In this document: positions 1 through 14,575 of the stretch, piece by piece
Layout: each line of letters starts with the position of its first letter
How positions within the stretch are numbered: position 1 is the stretch's first letter
Assembly: GCF_900167525.1 (NCBI RefSeq)
Contig: NZ_FUZQ01000005.1
Coordinates: 248,001-312,000 of the forward strand
DNA length: 64,000 nucleotides
Direction: 5' to 3'
From: Krasilnikoviella flava
GTDB lineage: Bacteria > Actinomycetota > Actinomycetes > Actinomycetales > Cellulomonadaceae
Notes under the pieces: model-generated
Seen by the model: only the letters and a program-made list of their open reading frames with translations
Database searches by the model: none
What the model was told of the DNA's origin: nothing
Program-made: the position numbers and the translations under genes

Positions 1-2
1 GC

Positions 3-590
3 GAGTCGGCGCAGGTGATCGGCACGACGGAGCTGGCGGCCCGGCAGCTCGCGTCGCGGGCCCGGCGCAGGGTCGCGGCCCGGCAGGACGCTGCGGCGGA
101 GGGCCGGGCGGTCCGGCCCGACCCGCACGCCCAGGAGCTGGTGCGGCGGTTCATCGCGGCGACCGAGGAGGGCGACGTCGATGCCCTGGTGGAGCTGCTC
201 GCGGACGACGTGGCGCTCACCGGCGACAGCGGGGGCAACGTCCCGGTGGGGCTGGCGGTGTCGCGCCCGGTCTCGGGGAACGTGGCGGTCGCCCGGCTGC
301 TGTCGGGGTTCGCCCGCCGGTCCGCGCCGGCGCGCATCGAGGCAGCCGTGGTCAACGGCGGGCCGGGCATGATCGCGTACGCCGACGCGTCCGTGGGCGG
401 CGGCGTCATCGGCACGTACGCCCTGCAGGTCGCGGACGGCCGCATCACACGGATCGACGGGGTCATCAACCCGGAGAAGCTGCGACACCTGGCGCCGCTG
501 GCCGACCTGGAGGCCGTGGCCGCCGCGCTCAAGGGCGCGGGGCGGCGCCGTCGGGCCGCGCAGGCTCCCGACGTCCCACCGTCACCTTGA
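3..590 (+). CDS. SigJ-like (ECF41-type) RNA polymerase sigma factor, C-terminal part
   Basis: The 5' end lies outside the window. The first visible residues (ARQLASRARRRV) match the end of sigma region 4, the helix that contacts the -35 element. About 40 residues later comes a SnoaL/NTF2-like domain (RFIAATEEGDVDALVELLADD onward), the C-terminal extension that defines ECF41 sigma factors and controls their activity in that family. The tail is Arg/Ala/Pro-rich. The 3' end overlaps the convergent transporter gene by 62 bases. The partner gene and target promoter are not visible. Family call is good; target genes unknown. Confidence 0.8.
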   Translation, partial: ESAQVIGTTELAARQLASRARRRVAARQDAAAEGRAVRPDPHAQELVRRFIAATEEGDVDALVELLADDVALTGDSGGNVPVGLAVSRPVSGNVAVARLLSGFARRSAPARIEAAVVNGGPGMIAYADASVGGGVIGTYALQVADGRITRIDGVINPEKLRHLAPLADLEAVAAALKGAGRRRRAAQAPDVPPSP

Positions 591-1995
591 GCATGAGCAG
601 CAGGCCGGCGAGGATCACCGCGACGATGCCGAGCGTGCCCCAGATGGTGGCGCCCGTGAGGGCGACCAGGAGCGTCCACATCGACGGGGCGAGGAACGAC
701 ACCGCGCGGCCGGTCGTCGCGTAGAGGCCGAAGATCTCCGACTCGCGACCGACCGGGGCGACCCGGGCGAGCAGCGAGCGGGACGCCGCCTGCGCGGGGC
801 CGACGAAGCACGTGAGGGCGAGGCCGGCCGCCCAGAACACGGCCGGCCCGAGCGGGTGCAGCCCCACCACGAGCAGGCCGCAGACCACGAGGCCGCTCAG
901 GGCGCCGACGATGACCGCCCGCGGGCCGAACCGGTCATCGAGCCGCCCGGCGAGGATCGTGCTCAGGCCGGCGAGCAGGTTGGCGGCGATGCCGAACACC
1001 ATCACGGCGTTGTCGCCGAACCGGAACGACACCGCGGCGATGACGGCGCCGAAGGTGAAGACGGCGGACAGCCCGTCGCGGTAGACGGCGCTCGCGAGCA
1101 GGAACCAGAACGTGGGCCGCTCGTGCCGGTAGAGGGCCCGGACGTCGCGCACGAGGACGGCGTACCCGGCGAAGAAACCGACCCGCGGGCGGTCGGTCGC
1201 GGGCGGGGCCTCGGGCACGTAGCGGAACAGCGGCCAGGCGAACGCGACGGCCCACAGGGCGCAGCCGAGGGCGATCACCCGGTAGGCGAGCCCGTCGTCG
1301 GTGGGCATGCCCCACCAGTCGAACGTCGTCGCGACCACGACGGCCACGAGCGCGACGATCCCGCCCAGGTATCCGAGCCCCCAGCCGAGGCCGGACACCC
1401 GGCCGACGGTGGCCCGCGTGGAGACCTGCACGAGCATGGCGTTGTAGTTCACGCCCGCGATCTCGCTCGCGACGCTGCCGAGGGAGACGAGGGCCGCGCC
1501 CAGCACGAACCACGCCGGGTCCGCGCGGACCGCGAACAGGGCGGCCATGCAGGCGACCATCAGCAGGGTCGCGCCGCCCACCCACGCCTTGCGGCGGCCC
1601 TCGACGTCGGCGCGGCGCCCCAGCACGGGCGCGAGCGCGGCGACGAGGAGGCCACCGATCGTGATCCACAGTCCCAGCCCGCTCGTGAGGCCGGCGAGGG
1701 CTCGCTCGTGCACCGGGTCCGTCGCCGGGAGGGCCGCCACCTCGGCCTGCAGGAAGTCGTCGCTGGTGAGGTACAGCGCCGTGAAGACGAACGTGACGAT
1801 CACCGTGTTGAACGGCTGCGTCGCCCAGTCCCACATCGCCCAGGAGACCACCTGACGTCGCGGCACCGGTGCCGCGGCGGCGGCCGGCGGCGTCGCGTCG
1901 TCGTGCCGGGAGCCGTGCGGCTGCGGGGTGCCGGGGGCGGCATGGGTGCCGGCACGGTGTCCGGTGGGGTCCGGCACTGCCGGGCGGTCGCTCAT
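529..1995 (-). CDS. MFS transporter, UMF1/Atg22-like
   Basis: The protein has 488 residues and about 12 hydrophobic segments. The conserved N-terminal stretch SWAMWDWATQPFNTVIVTF is typical of UMF1/Atg22-type major facilitator proteins, whose substrates are mostly unknown. The cytoplasmic N-terminus (about 50 residues) is Pro/Ala-rich. The start at 1995 was chosen because the open frame upstream of it is low-complexity shadow coding and membrane homology begins soon after. It is divergent from the hydrolase at 2081, with 85 bases between starts, and its last 62 bases overlap the sigma-factor gene on the other strand. Confidence 0.8.
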   Translation of the reverse strand: MSDRPAVPDPTGHRAGTHAAPGTPQPHGSRHDDATPPAAAAAPVPRRQVVSWAMWDWATQPFNTVIVTFVFTALYLTSDDFLQAEVAALPATDPVHERALAGLTSGLGLWITIGGLLVAALAPVLGRRADVEGRRKAWVGGATLLMVACMAALFAVRADPAWFVLGAALVSLGSVASEIAGVNYNAMLVQVSTRATVGRVSGLGWGLGYLGGIVALVAVVVATTFDWWGMPTDDGLAYRVIALGCALWAVAFAWPLFRYVPEAPPATDRPRVGFFAGYAVLVRDVRALYRHERPTFWFLLASAVYRDGLSAVFTFGAVIAAVSFRFGDNAVMVFGIAANLLAGLSTILAGRLDDRFGPRAVIVGALSGLVVCGLLVVGLHPLGPAVFWAAGLALTCFVGPAQAASRSLLARVAPVGRESEIFGLYATTGRAVSFLAPSMWTLLVALTGATIWGTLGIVAVILAGLLLMLKVTVGRREPARPDGAAPRP

Positions 1996-2068
1996 GAGGC
2001 TGCAGTCTGCCGGACGCCGGCGCCCGGCGGGAGGGGCGCGACCGCGCGCCGCGCTCCGGACCTGCGGA

Positions 2069-2074
2069 TACGAT
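2069..2074 (+). promoter_or_regulatory. -10 element for the hydrolase gene (leaderless layout)
   Basis: TACGAT is followed by 6 bases and then the GTG at 2081. A transcript starting 6-7 bases after a TAnnnT hexamer would begin at or next to the start codon. No clear -35 is seen. Confidence 0.5.
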
Positions 2075-2080
2075 CGCGAC

Positions 2081-3151
2081 GTGCACGACCCGGCCCCTCC
2101 ACCGCCCCGGCAGCCGACTGCCGCCGGCGCCTGGCGGGCCGACCGGCTCCTGGGTCCCGCGTTCGAGGAGCGGTCGCTCGGCGCCGCCACCCTGGTGCGG
2201 GCGGTCGACCGGCCCGACCGGCCCCGCGCCGTGGTGCTGCACGTGCACGGGTACAACGACTACTTCTTCCAGTCCCCTCTCGCGCAGGCGTTCCGTGCCG
2301 CGGGGTACACGTTCTGCGCCGTCGACCTGCGCCGGGCCGGGCGGTCGCTGCTCGACGGCGGCCCCGCCGCCCGCGACCCGCTGCCCCCGCACTACGTCGC
2401 GAGCCTGCGCGAGGCGGGCGCGGACCTGTCCGCCGCGGCGCGCGCCGCCCGGGCTCTCGAGCCCGGCCTGCCGCTCGTGGTGCACGCGCACTCCACGGGC
2501 GGGCTCACCGCCGCCCTCTGGGCGCACGCCTCGCGCCACGACCCGCAGCACCGGCCCGACCTGCTCGTGCTCGACTCCCCGTTCTTGTCCCTCAGCGGCA
2601 CGCGCCTGCAGGTCGCCGGCCGGTCGGCGGTGCTCGAGGTGCTCGGGCGGCGCCACCCGCTCGCCGTCGTCAGCGCCCACCCGTCCGTGTACGCCGCGCA
2701 CCAGCACGCCTCCCACGGTGGGCGGTGGGAGTTCGACACCACGCTCAAGCGCCCCGAAGGACTGCCGGCGCGCGCCGGCTGGCTGCGCACCGTGACCCGG
2801 GCGCAGGCCCGCCTGGCCCGCGGCCTCGCCGTGCCGGGCCCCGTGCTCGTCGCGCGCAGCGACTCCTCCGGCCCCGACCGACCGGACAACCCGCGCCTCG
2901 ACGCCCAGGACACCGTGCTCGACGTCGGGCGGATCGCCGCCCTCGCGCACCGCGTCGGGCCCGACGTGGCCGAGCTCGCCGTGCCGGGCGGCGTGCACGA
3001 CCTCGCGCTCTCCGCGGACGGGCCCCGGCGCGCCTACCTCGACGGCCTCCTGTCCTGGCTCGGCTCCCGGCTGCCGGGCGTCCAGGCCCCGGACGCCCGC
3101 AGCGATCGTCCCCGCGACGACCGACCCCGCGACGACGAGGAGCGACCATGA
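2081..3151 (+). CDS. Alpha/beta hydrolase (serine aminopeptidase S33 / monoacylglycerol lipase-like)
   Basis: The 356-residue protein has an oxyanion HG (residues 56-57), a nucleophile elbow HAHSTGG with Ser138, and a C-terminal PGGVHD motif carrying the likely catalytic His. This is the layout of S33/monoglyceride-lipase-type hydrolases. No signal peptide is seen, so it is probably cytoplasmic. GTG 2081 was chosen over the upstream ATG at 1928 because homology-like sequence starts after it and a TAnnnT box sits 6 bases before it. Its stop overlaps the next start (ATGA), so the two genes are probably co-translated, perhaps in glycerolipid breakdown. Substrate is inference. Confidence 0.75.
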   Translation: MHDPAPPPPRQPTAAGAWRADRLLGPAFEERSLGAATLVRAVDRPDRPRAVVLHVHGYNDYFFQSPLAQAFRAAGYTFCAVDLRRAGRSLLDGGPAARDPLPPHYVASLREAGADLSAAARAARALEPGLPLVVHAHSTGGLTAALWAHASRHDPQHRPDLLVLDSPFLSLSGTRLQVAGRSAVLEVLGRRHPLAVVSAHPSVYAAHQHASHGGRWEFDTTLKRPEGLPARAGWLRTVTRAQARLARGLAVPGPVLVARSDSSGPDRPDNPRLDAQDTVLDVGRIAALAHRVGPDVAELAVPGGVHDLALSADGPRRAYLDGLLSWLGSRLPGVQAPDARSDRPRDDRPRDDEERP

Positions 3152-3954
3152 GACCCGCACCCCCGCACCCCTACCTCGACCCGCGCGGGCCGGACGGCGC
3201 GCCCCTGGAGGTGGTCGCACTCGCGCACCGCGGGTTCTCCTACGGCAGGTCGAACCTGGAGAACTCGCTGGCGGCGTTCGGCGCGGCGGTGGACCTGGGT
3301 TTCCGGTACGTCGAGACCGACGCCCACGGCACCGCCGACGGCGTCGCCGTCGCCCTGCACGACGCGTCCCTCGACCGCACCACCGACGCGACGGGGCGGG
3401 TGGCCGAGCTGCCGTGGTCGGTGGTGCGGCACGCGCGCATCGGCGGCACGGAGCCGGTCCCTCGCCTGGACGAGGTCCTCGGCACGTGGCCCGACCTGCG
3501 CGTCAACATCGACGTCAAGGAGGACTCCGGGGTCGGGCCCACCGCGGACGCGATCGAGCGCACCGGCGCGCACGACCGCGTGTGCGTCACCTCGTTCGAC
3601 GTCGGCCGCCGCCGCGCGACCCTCGCCCGACTGTCCCGCCCGGTCACGACGTCGGCGGGCCGCCGCGAGGTGGTGGGCTTCCTGGCGGGTGCCCGCCTGC
3701 GGGCCGACGCGCTCGCCCGCCGGGCGCTGCGCGAGGTGGACGCCCTGCAGGTACCCGTCACCGAGGGCCGCGTGCGGGTGGTCGACGCCGTCTCCGTGGC
3801 GGCCGCGCACCGCGCCGGACGGCAGGTGCACGTGTGGACGATCAACACCCCCGGGGAGATGGGCCGGCTCCTGGACCTCGGCGTCGACGGGATCGTCACG
3901 GACCGCGCGGACCTGCTGCGCGACGTGCTCGTCGCTCGCGGCCTCTGGGGCTGA
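3148..3954 (+). CDS. Glycerophosphodiester phosphodiesterase
   Basis: The 268-residue TIM-barrel protein has the family signatures: AHRG at residues 26-29, E39 in NLENS, ETD at 56-58 with a following His, and LHDASLDRTTD with His71. The late WTIN/DGIVTDRAD motifs of the GDPD family are also present. It would hydrolyse glycerophosphodiesters to glycerol-3-phosphate and an alcohol. There is no signal peptide. The start overlaps the hydrolase stop by 4 bases (ATGA), and pairing with a lipase-like hydrolase fits phospholipid turnover. Confidence 0.88.
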   Translation: MRPAPPHPYLDPRGPDGAPLEVVALAHRGFSYGRSNLENSLAAFGAAVDLGFRYVETDAHGTADGVAVALHDASLDRTTDATGRVAELPWSVVRHARIGGTEPVPRLDEVLGTWPDLRVNIDVKEDSGVGPTADAIERTGAHDRVCVTSFDVGRRRATLARLSRPVTTSAGRREVVGFLAGARLRADALARRALREVDALQVPVTEGRVRVVDAVSVAAAHRAGRQVHVWTINTPGEMGRLLDLGVDGIVTDRADLLRDVLVARGLWG

Positions 3955-3970
3955 GCCGCCCGGGCGGCGG

Positions 3971-4729
3971 TCAGGCCCGGCCGGAGGCGGCGCTCACGAC
4001 CGTCGGTGCGCCGGTCCCCCCGATCCCTGTCCCGCCCACGGGCTCGACGCCCCAGGTGTCGCGCACCAGGTCGCGCCCGCTCGCGGTGAGCCGCAGCCCG
4101 CGGCCGCTCGACCGTGCCACCCACCCCGCCGCCAGGAACCGCGCGCCGACGGCCGCGCCGAGCGAGCCCGCCAGGTGCACCCGCCGCTCCGTCCAGTCGA
4201 GACAGGCCCGCGTCGTCGGGCGCCGGGCGGCCACGGCACCGTCGACATCGACGCCGAGACCGCGGAGGCCGTCGGCGCCGGCGCCGGTGAGCGCGAGGTC
4301 CTCGGGGTCGGCCAGCCAGCCCGCGGTCACCCAGGCCTCGGCGAGGCCGACGCCGAGCCGCCCGGCCAGGTGGTCGTAGCAGAACCGCGCCGCGGCCAGC
4401 CGGTCCGCCTCCCGGGTGCGGCGGAACCCCACCGCGGGCACCGGGACCGCCAGGGCGCCGAGGGCCTCCAGGGCGTCGGCCACCTCCGGCCCCGCGAGCG
4501 CGTAGTACCGGTGCCGCCCTCGGGCCCGGCCCGTCACGAGCCCGGCGGCGGCGAGTACCGCCAGGTGCTCCGACGCGGCGGGCGCCCCCACCCCGGCGGC
4601 CCGCGCCAGCTCGCCCGCCGGGCGCGCCGTGCCGTCCATGAGCAGGCCGACCATCGCCGAGCGCGCGGGCGCCGCCAGTGCCCGCCCGACGACCGTGAAG
4701 TCCCGGTCCCTTCCCGTGCTCGCGTCCAC
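3971..4729 (-). CDS. ArsR-family winged-helix transcriptional regulator
   Basis: The 252-residue protein has an N-terminal winged helix (about residues 10-85: GELARAAGVGAPAASEHLAVLAAAG... then a basic RARGRHRYYAL wing). The C-terminal 160 residues have no metal-binding Cys pair that I can see, so a metal sensor is unlikely. The GTG start lies 6 bases after a TAGGGT box. It is divergent from the ACT-domain gene, and a 24-base palindrome lies exactly midway between the two promoters, so autoregulation plus control of the neighbour is likely. The ligand may be an amino acid if the neighbour is a guide. Confidence 0.8.
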   Translation of the reverse strand: MDASTGRDRDFTVVGRALAAPARSAMVGLLMDGTARPAGELARAAGVGAPAASEHLAVLAAAGLVTGRARGRHRYYALAGPEVADALEALGALAVPVPAVGFRRTREADRLAAARFCYDHLAGRLGVGLAEAWVTAGWLADPEDLALTGAGADGLRGLGVDVDGAVAARRPTTRACLDWTERRVHLAGSLGAAVGARFLAAGWVARSSGRGLRLTASGRDLVRDTWGVEPVGGTGIGGTGAPTVVSAASGRA

Positions 4730-4735
4730 GTGCCG

Positions 4736-4741
4736 ACCCTA
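4736..4741 (-). promoter_or_regulatory. -10 element for the ArsR-type gene
   Basis: On the minus strand TAGGGT is followed by 6 bases and the GTG at 4729. The corresponding -35 position falls in the palindrome at 4750-4773. Confidence 0.55.
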
Positions 4742-4749
4742 CGGCGACG

Positions 4750-4773
4750 ACGGTTCGGCGCGCACCGAAACGT
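4750..4773. promoter_or_regulatory. 24-base palindrome, probable ArsR-type operator
   Basis: The sequence is symmetric at 20 of 24 positions, with TTCGG / CCGAA half-sites around a GC-rich centre. Its centre (4761.5) is also the midpoint between the two divergent -10 boxes (4736-4741 and 4782-4787), so one bound dimer would cover both -35 regions. Assignment to the adjacent regulator is inference from position. Confidence 0.6.
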
Positions 4774-4781
4774 CCCCGGCC

Positions 4782-4787
4782 TAGCGT
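4782..4787 (+). promoter_or_regulatory. -10 element for the ACT-domain gene
   Basis: TAGCGT is followed by 6 bases and then ATG 4794, a leaderless layout that mirrors the divergent gene. Confidence 0.55.
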
Positions 4788-4793
4788 CCCGGC

Positions 4794-8165
<3,372 letters not shown>

Positions 8166-8208
8166 GCCTGCGATTCTTCCACGCCTGCAGCCGGGGTCGG
8201 TCCGGTGG

Positions 8209-9096
8209 TCAGCGTGCGGACGCCGGGGCGTCGAGCACCCGGGCGAGCGCGGCGTCCATGGTCGCGACCGGGGCCGTGCGCCCGGTCATGAGCCGCACCT
8301 GCTCCACGGCCTGGTGCAGCAGCATCCGTTCGCCCCCGACGACCGTGCCGCCGGCGGCCGACCAGGCGGTCGAGAGCGCGGTGGGGCGCGGGTCGTAGAC
8401 GACGTCGAGCAGCACCCCGGCCGGGGTCCCGCCGTGCGCGGCGATCGCGGCGGCCACCGGGTCCGCCGCGTACGCGGGCATCGTCGAGACGACGACGTCG
8501 GCGTCCAGCAGCGCGCCGAGGGACGCCGACGCGTCCAGGACCTCGAAGCGCGGGGTCACCCCCATGCGGGCCGCGGCCTCCTGCAGCCCGGACGACCGGC
8601 CGAGCGAGCGCACCAGCACCCGCGGCGTCGTGCAGCCGAGCTCGCCGAGGGCGGCGAGGGTCGACGCCGCGGTGGCGCCGCCGCCGAGGACGACGGCCGA
8701 GGCCGCCCCGGCGTCCCGGCCGCGCCCCTGGACGGCGAAGCCCTCGCGCAGCGCGGTGACCAGGCCGTACACGTCCGTGTTGGTGCCCGTGAGGGTCACG
8801 CCGCACTGGGCGGGCGCCACCAGCACCGTGTTCACGGCGCCCACGGCGACCGCGAGCGGGTCCACGTGGTCCACCAGGTCGATGATCGCCTGCTTGAGCG
8901 GCATCGTGACGCTCAGGCCGGCCCAGGCGAGGTCCAGACCGCGCACCAGGTCCGGCAGGTCCGCCACGGTGGTGTCGATCGCGGAGTACTCCCAGCCCTC
9001 GAGGCCGAGAGCGTCGTACGCGGCGGTGTGCAGCACGGGCGAGAGGGAGTGTGCGACGGGGTGACCGAGCACCGCCGCACGTCGGGAGACGGTCAT
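8209..9096 (-). CDS. aroE: Shikimate dehydrogenase
   Basis: The 295-residue enzyme reduces 3-dehydroshikimate with NADPH. Visible are HSLSP (substrate-binding Ser pair), the catalytic Lys in VTMPLKQ, the Asp in GTNTDVYG, and a glycine-rich dinucleotide loop GGGATAAS. It starts one base after mltG ends, so the two are co-transcribed. The step between AroB and AroE (dehydroquinase) is not in the window. Confidence 0.93.
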   Translation of the reverse strand: MTVSRRAAVLGHPVAHSLSPVLHTAAYDALGLEGWEYSAIDTTVADLPDLVRGLDLAWAGLSVTMPLKQAIIDLVDHVDPLAVAVGAVNTVLVAPAQCGVTLTGTNTDVYGLVTALREGFAVQGRGRDAGAASAVVLGGGATAASTLAALGELGCTTPRVLVRSLGRSSGLQEAAARMGVTPRFEVLDASASLGALLDADVVVSTMPAYAADPVAAAIAAHGGTPAGVLLDVVYDPRPTALSTAWSAAGGTVVGGERMLLHQAVEQVRLMTGRTAPVATMDAALARVLDAPASAR

Positions 9097-9097
9097 G

Positions 9098-10249
9098 TCA
9101 GCCGGCGTTCTCCTCTTGCCACTTCTTCAGCTCGGCGCGGTACCTCTCGTGCTCCTCGTTGGTCGAGGAGAACTTGGTCTCGCCCGTGTCCAAGTTCACG
9201 GTGATCCAGAACAGCCAGTCACCGTCGGCGGGGTGCCCCACGGCGTCGATCGACGCGGCGCCCGGGTTCGCGATCGGGGTCGGCGGGAGGCCGACGTGCG
9301 CGTAGGTGGAGTACGGGTCGTCCGGGTTCCGCACGTCGTCCGAGGAGAGCTGGGTGCCCGGCTTGCCCAGGCCGTAGGCGCTCGTGGCGTCGATCTGGAG
9401 CGGCATGTCGCTGTCCAGCCGGTTCTCGATGGCCCGTGCCATCTTGGGGCGGTCCTCGTCGTGCTTCGCCTCGCGCTCGACGAGGGACGCCTTGATCAGG
9501 GTGGACTCCCAGTCCTCCTTGGCCACCCCCGCCGACTCGAGCTCCTTGGTGGTCTGCTTCACCATGTCCGTCAGCAGGCTCGTGGCGTCGTCGCCCGGCT
9601 GCACGCTGTACGTCTGGGGGAACAGCCAGCCCTCGGCATTGCCGTCCGCCTGCTTCGGCAGCCCGAAGGAGGCCGGGTCGTCCAACGCCTTCTCGAGCTC
9701 CTCCTTGGTGATGGTCGTCACCGACGGCACCCGCTCGACGATCTGCGCGACCGTGTACCCCTCGGGGATCGTCACGTTCGTCTGCAGCTTCTCGTTGCGC
9801 ACCAGCGCGGCGACCGCGTCCGAGGCCTTCATCTCGGCCTGCAGCTGGTAGGTGCCGGGCTGGATGCCCGCCGCAGCCGGGTTCTCGCCGAACGCCTGGG
9901 TGAACGCGCCGGTGCTGGCGACGACACCCGCGTCCAGCAACACGGTCGCCATCTGGTTGCCGGTGGCGCCCTCGGGGATCACGACCTCGACCGGGTCACC
10001 GCCCGGGCCCGGGTAGTCCTCGGCCTGGGACCCGATGAACGGGAGGCCGCCGACGAGGGAGTCCATCCGGTCCCACAGCAGGTAGGCGCCCGCCCCGACG
10101 AAGCCGAGCACCACGACCAGCACCACCGCGGTGCGCTGGCGACGCCGGCGCTTGCGCTTGGCGGCGGCCCTCCGGCTGGCGGCCGAGCGGCGCCGCGTGG
10201 GTGCCGCCGGCGCCTCCTGGAGGGCGGGGTGCTCGAAGAGGTCCGTCAC
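9098..10249 (-). CDS. mltG: Endolytic transglycosylase MltG
   Basis: The 383-residue protein has a short basic cytoplasmic N-terminus, one membrane segment (about residues 39-60) and an extracellular YceG domain with a LysM-like part and the catalytic Glu in SLVEREAKHDEDRP. MltG cuts nascent peptidoglycan strands at the membrane and so ends glycan synthesis. In actinobacteria it commonly sits between ruvX and aroE, as here. The 66-base gap to ruvX carries no obvious terminator. Confidence 0.93.
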   Translation of the reverse strand: MTDLFEHPALQEAPAAPTRRRSAASRRAAAKRKRRRRQRTAVVLVVVLGFVGAGAYLLWDRMDSLVGGLPFIGSQAEDYPGPGGDPVEVVIPEGATGNQMATVLLDAGVVASTGAFTQAFGENPAAAGIQPGTYQLQAEMKASDAVAALVRNEKLQTNVTIPEGYTVAQIVERVPSVTTITKEELEKALDDPASFGLPKQADGNAEGWLFPQTYSVQPGDDATSLLTDMVKQTTKELESAGVAKEDWESTLIKASLVEREAKHDEDRPKMARAIENRLDSDMPLQIDATSAYGLGKPGTQLSSDDVRNPDDPYSTYAHVGLPPTPIANPGAASIDAVGHPADGDWLFWITVNLDTGETKFSSTNEEHERYRAELKKWQEENAG

Positions 10250-10315
10250 GCCGAGTTCTTCCTTCTGGCTGGGCCTGGGGTGGGCTCGATGGTCGGGTGC
10301 TGCTGTCCGGGCAGG

Positions 10316-10855
10316 TCAGGCGCCCGGCGGCCGCTGCTCGACGAGCTCGCCGGCGCGCTCCCCCGCCGACCGCTCCACGTCGAGTGCAGATTGCAGAATG
10401 ATAACGGCTGCGGCCTGGTCGACGACAGACCGGTGGGTCTTGGTGCGTCGCCCGGCCGAGCGGAGCTGCGCGTGCGCGGTAACGGTCGTCATCCGCTCGT
10501 CCACCAGACGTACCTCGACGGGGGCGACCACGGCGGCGAGCCGGGCCGCGAAGTCCCGCGCGTCGGCGGTCGCCGCGCCCTCCGCGCCCGAGAGGTGGCG
10601 CGGCAGGCCGACGTAGACCACGGCGGCGAACCGCTCGTCCACCTCGGCCGCGATGCGCGCGACGTCCGCCGTCACCGCCGGCGCGCCGTCCGCGCCGGCG
10701 GGGACCTCCAGCACGCGCGGCACCGTCTCGACCGGCGTCGCGACGAGGCCGTCCGGGTCGCTGCCCGCCAACCCGATGCGCGCCTTGCCGACGTCGACCC
10801 CGAGCCGGGCGCCCCGCGGCAGCCCGCGGGGCTCCCCCGGCCCCGAAGCGGGCAT
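10316..10855 (-). CDS. ruvX: RuvX/YqgF-type Holliday junction resolvase
   Basis: This 179-residue RNase H-fold protein has the N-terminal GVDVGKARIGLAGSD motif with the first catalytic Asp, GLPRHLSGAEG, LVDERMTT with the Glu, and the C-terminal VDQAAAVIILQSALD with the last Asp. The family is linked to Holliday-junction processing and 16S rRNA maturation. An alternative GTG at 10861 would overlap the alaS stop as GTGA; the ATG at 10855 is only two codons later, so the choice hardly matters. Confidence 0.9.
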   Translation of the reverse strand: MPASGPGEPRGLPRGARLGVDVGKARIGLAGSDPDGLVATPVETVPRVLEVPAGADGAPAVTADVARIAAEVDERFAAVVYVGLPRHLSGAEGAATADARDFAARLAAVVAPVEVRLVDERMTTVTAHAQLRSAGRRTKTHRSVVDQAAAVIILQSALDVERSAGERAGELVEQRPPGA

Positions 10856-10857
10856 CG

Positions 10858-13569
<2,712 letters not shown>

Positions 13570-13623
13570 GGTGTCCTTCGATGTGTCGTGGTGACGGGTG
13601 TGACGGGCGGGCAGCCACCCGCC

Positions 13624-13654
13624 ACGGGCGGCCGTCCCCTATTCTCCCGCCCGT
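13624..13654 (-). promoter_or_regulatory. Hairpin between the DUF6167 gene and alaS
   Basis: ACGGGCGG and CCGCCCGT form an 8-base-pair stem around a 15-base loop, 55-85 bases before the alaS start. It could end the upstream operon or act in the alaS leader. There is no T-run. Confidence 0.35.
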
Positions 13655-13679
13655 CGGGGGATGGTCGGAACGGGATTTC

Positions 13680-14063
13680 TCAGAACGAGTAGCCGAGGTC
13701 TGCCTCGTCGGCGGCGATCTCCGCCTCCGGGTCCGGTGCGGGCGCCGCGTGCCGGGCGTGCCCGGGCCTGCCGTGGCGCAGGTCCGCGGGACGCAGCCCG
13801 CTCGCGCGCACGTCGTCCGGGTCCGGCTGCCCCTCGGCGAGGAGGGCGGCCGTGAGCTCGGCCTCCCGGGCGCTGCGCGCCTGCGTGAACTCGCGCCGGA
13901 ACGTGGCCACGTACGTCTCCGCCCGCCGCCCGGCGTCCTGCGCCGCGCGCCCCGCGCGGTCGACGACCGCCTCCGGCGCGTACTGCGCCACGATCTTGCG
14001 TCCGCGCTGGATGACGACCACGGTCACCGCGACGCCGACGCCCACCCAGAACAGCCGACGCAT
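13680..14063 (-). CDS. Small membrane-anchored protein, DUF6167 type
   Basis: The 127-residue protein has one N-terminal membrane segment (about residues 4-20), an Arg-rich amphipathic helix (VVDRAGRAAQDAGRRAETYVATFRRE region) and an acidic tail ending DEADLGYSF. It matches the small DUF6167 proteins found between alaS and rpsD in related actinobacteria. Its ATG overlaps the upstream DUF948 stop by one base (TGATG), so the two are translationally coupled. No function is known. Confidence 0.7.
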   Translation of the reverse strand: MRRLFWVGVGVAVTVVVIQRGRKIVAQYAPEAVVDRAGRAAQDAGRRAETYVATFRREFTQARSAREAELTAALLAEGQPDPDDVRASGLRPADLRHGRPGHARHAAPAPDPEAEIAADEADLGYSF

Positions 14064-14446
14064 CAGCGGGCCGCCTTCGAGGCGTCGTCGCGGCTCGAGC
14101 GCGACGCCCGGGCGAACGCCTGGCGCACGCCGTAGGAGAACGCCGCGACCTTGACCAACGGCCGGCCGAGCGTCGAGGCGTACAGGCCGGCCAGCGCCGA
14201 GACGTTCTCGCTCACCTGGGCGGCCGACGTCGTGATGGTGTCCACCTTGACCAGCTGGTCGTTCGTCGACGCCACCGTGGTGGCGGCCTCGTCGAGGATC
14301 GGCACCGAGTGCTCCGTGACCTCGCGGATGGAGCGCGTGGCCTCGTCGAGCACGCGTCCCAGCTTGACGAGCGGGATCGCGAGCAGGCCCACGAGCAGCA
14401 CGAACGCGACGGCCGCGATGAGCCCGGCCACGTCACCCATCGACAT
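14063..14446 (-). CDS. DUF948 domain-containing membrane protein
   Basis: The 127-residue protein opens with a membrane helix (GDVAGLIAAVAFVLLVGLLAIP), followed by a long helix of the DUF948 type (LGRVLDEATRSIREVTEHS...). Such proteins resemble the YoxC/chemotaxis-like coiled-coil membrane proteins of Gram-positives. A GAGGAGAG Shine-Dalgarno site precedes the ATG. It forms a two-gene unit with the following DUF6167-type gene. Cellular role unknown. Confidence 0.75.
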   Translation of the reverse strand: MSMGDVAGLIAAVAFVLLVGLLAIPLVKLGRVLDEATRSIREVTEHSVPILDEAATTVASTNDQLVKVDTITTSAAQVSENVSALAGLYASTLGRPLVKVAAFSYGVRQAFARASRSSRDDASKAAR

Positions 14447-14482
14447 CAGATCTCTCCTCGCACAGGCGTCAGACGGTCGGTC

Positions 14483-14502
14483 GTCACCCTATCCCGGGTG
14501 AC
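14483..14502 (-). promoter_or_regulatory. Promoter with palindrome upstream of the DUF948 gene
   Basis: TAGGGT on the minus strand (14486-14491) is a plausible -10. It lies inside GTCACCC-N6-GGGTGAC, a 7-base inverted repeat that could be an operator. The start codon is about 40 bases downstream. Confidence 0.4.
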
Positions 14503-14517
14503 CACCGGTGATACGGC

Positions 14518-14557
14518 GGACGCCCCGCCCCCCGCGCGAGCGGGTGACGGGGCGTCC
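14518..14557 (-). terminator. Hairpin terminator after rpsD
   Basis: A perfect 10-base-pair stem (GGACGCCCCG / CGGGGCGTCC) with a 20-base GC-rich loop begins about 20 bases after the rpsD stop. No T-run follows, as is common for actinobacterial terminators. Confidence 0.6.
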
Positions 14558-14575
14558 GGTACGGCGAGCGCGGGG

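Noticed and set aside
856-3954. A 1,032-codon plus-strand frame and several long frames opposite MFS, aroB, aroC, alaS, secD and thrS
   Set aside because: Only the last part (3148-3954) is real GDPD. The rest is Arg/Ala/Gly/Pro-rich shadow coding expected opposite or beside GC-rich genes, with no domains.
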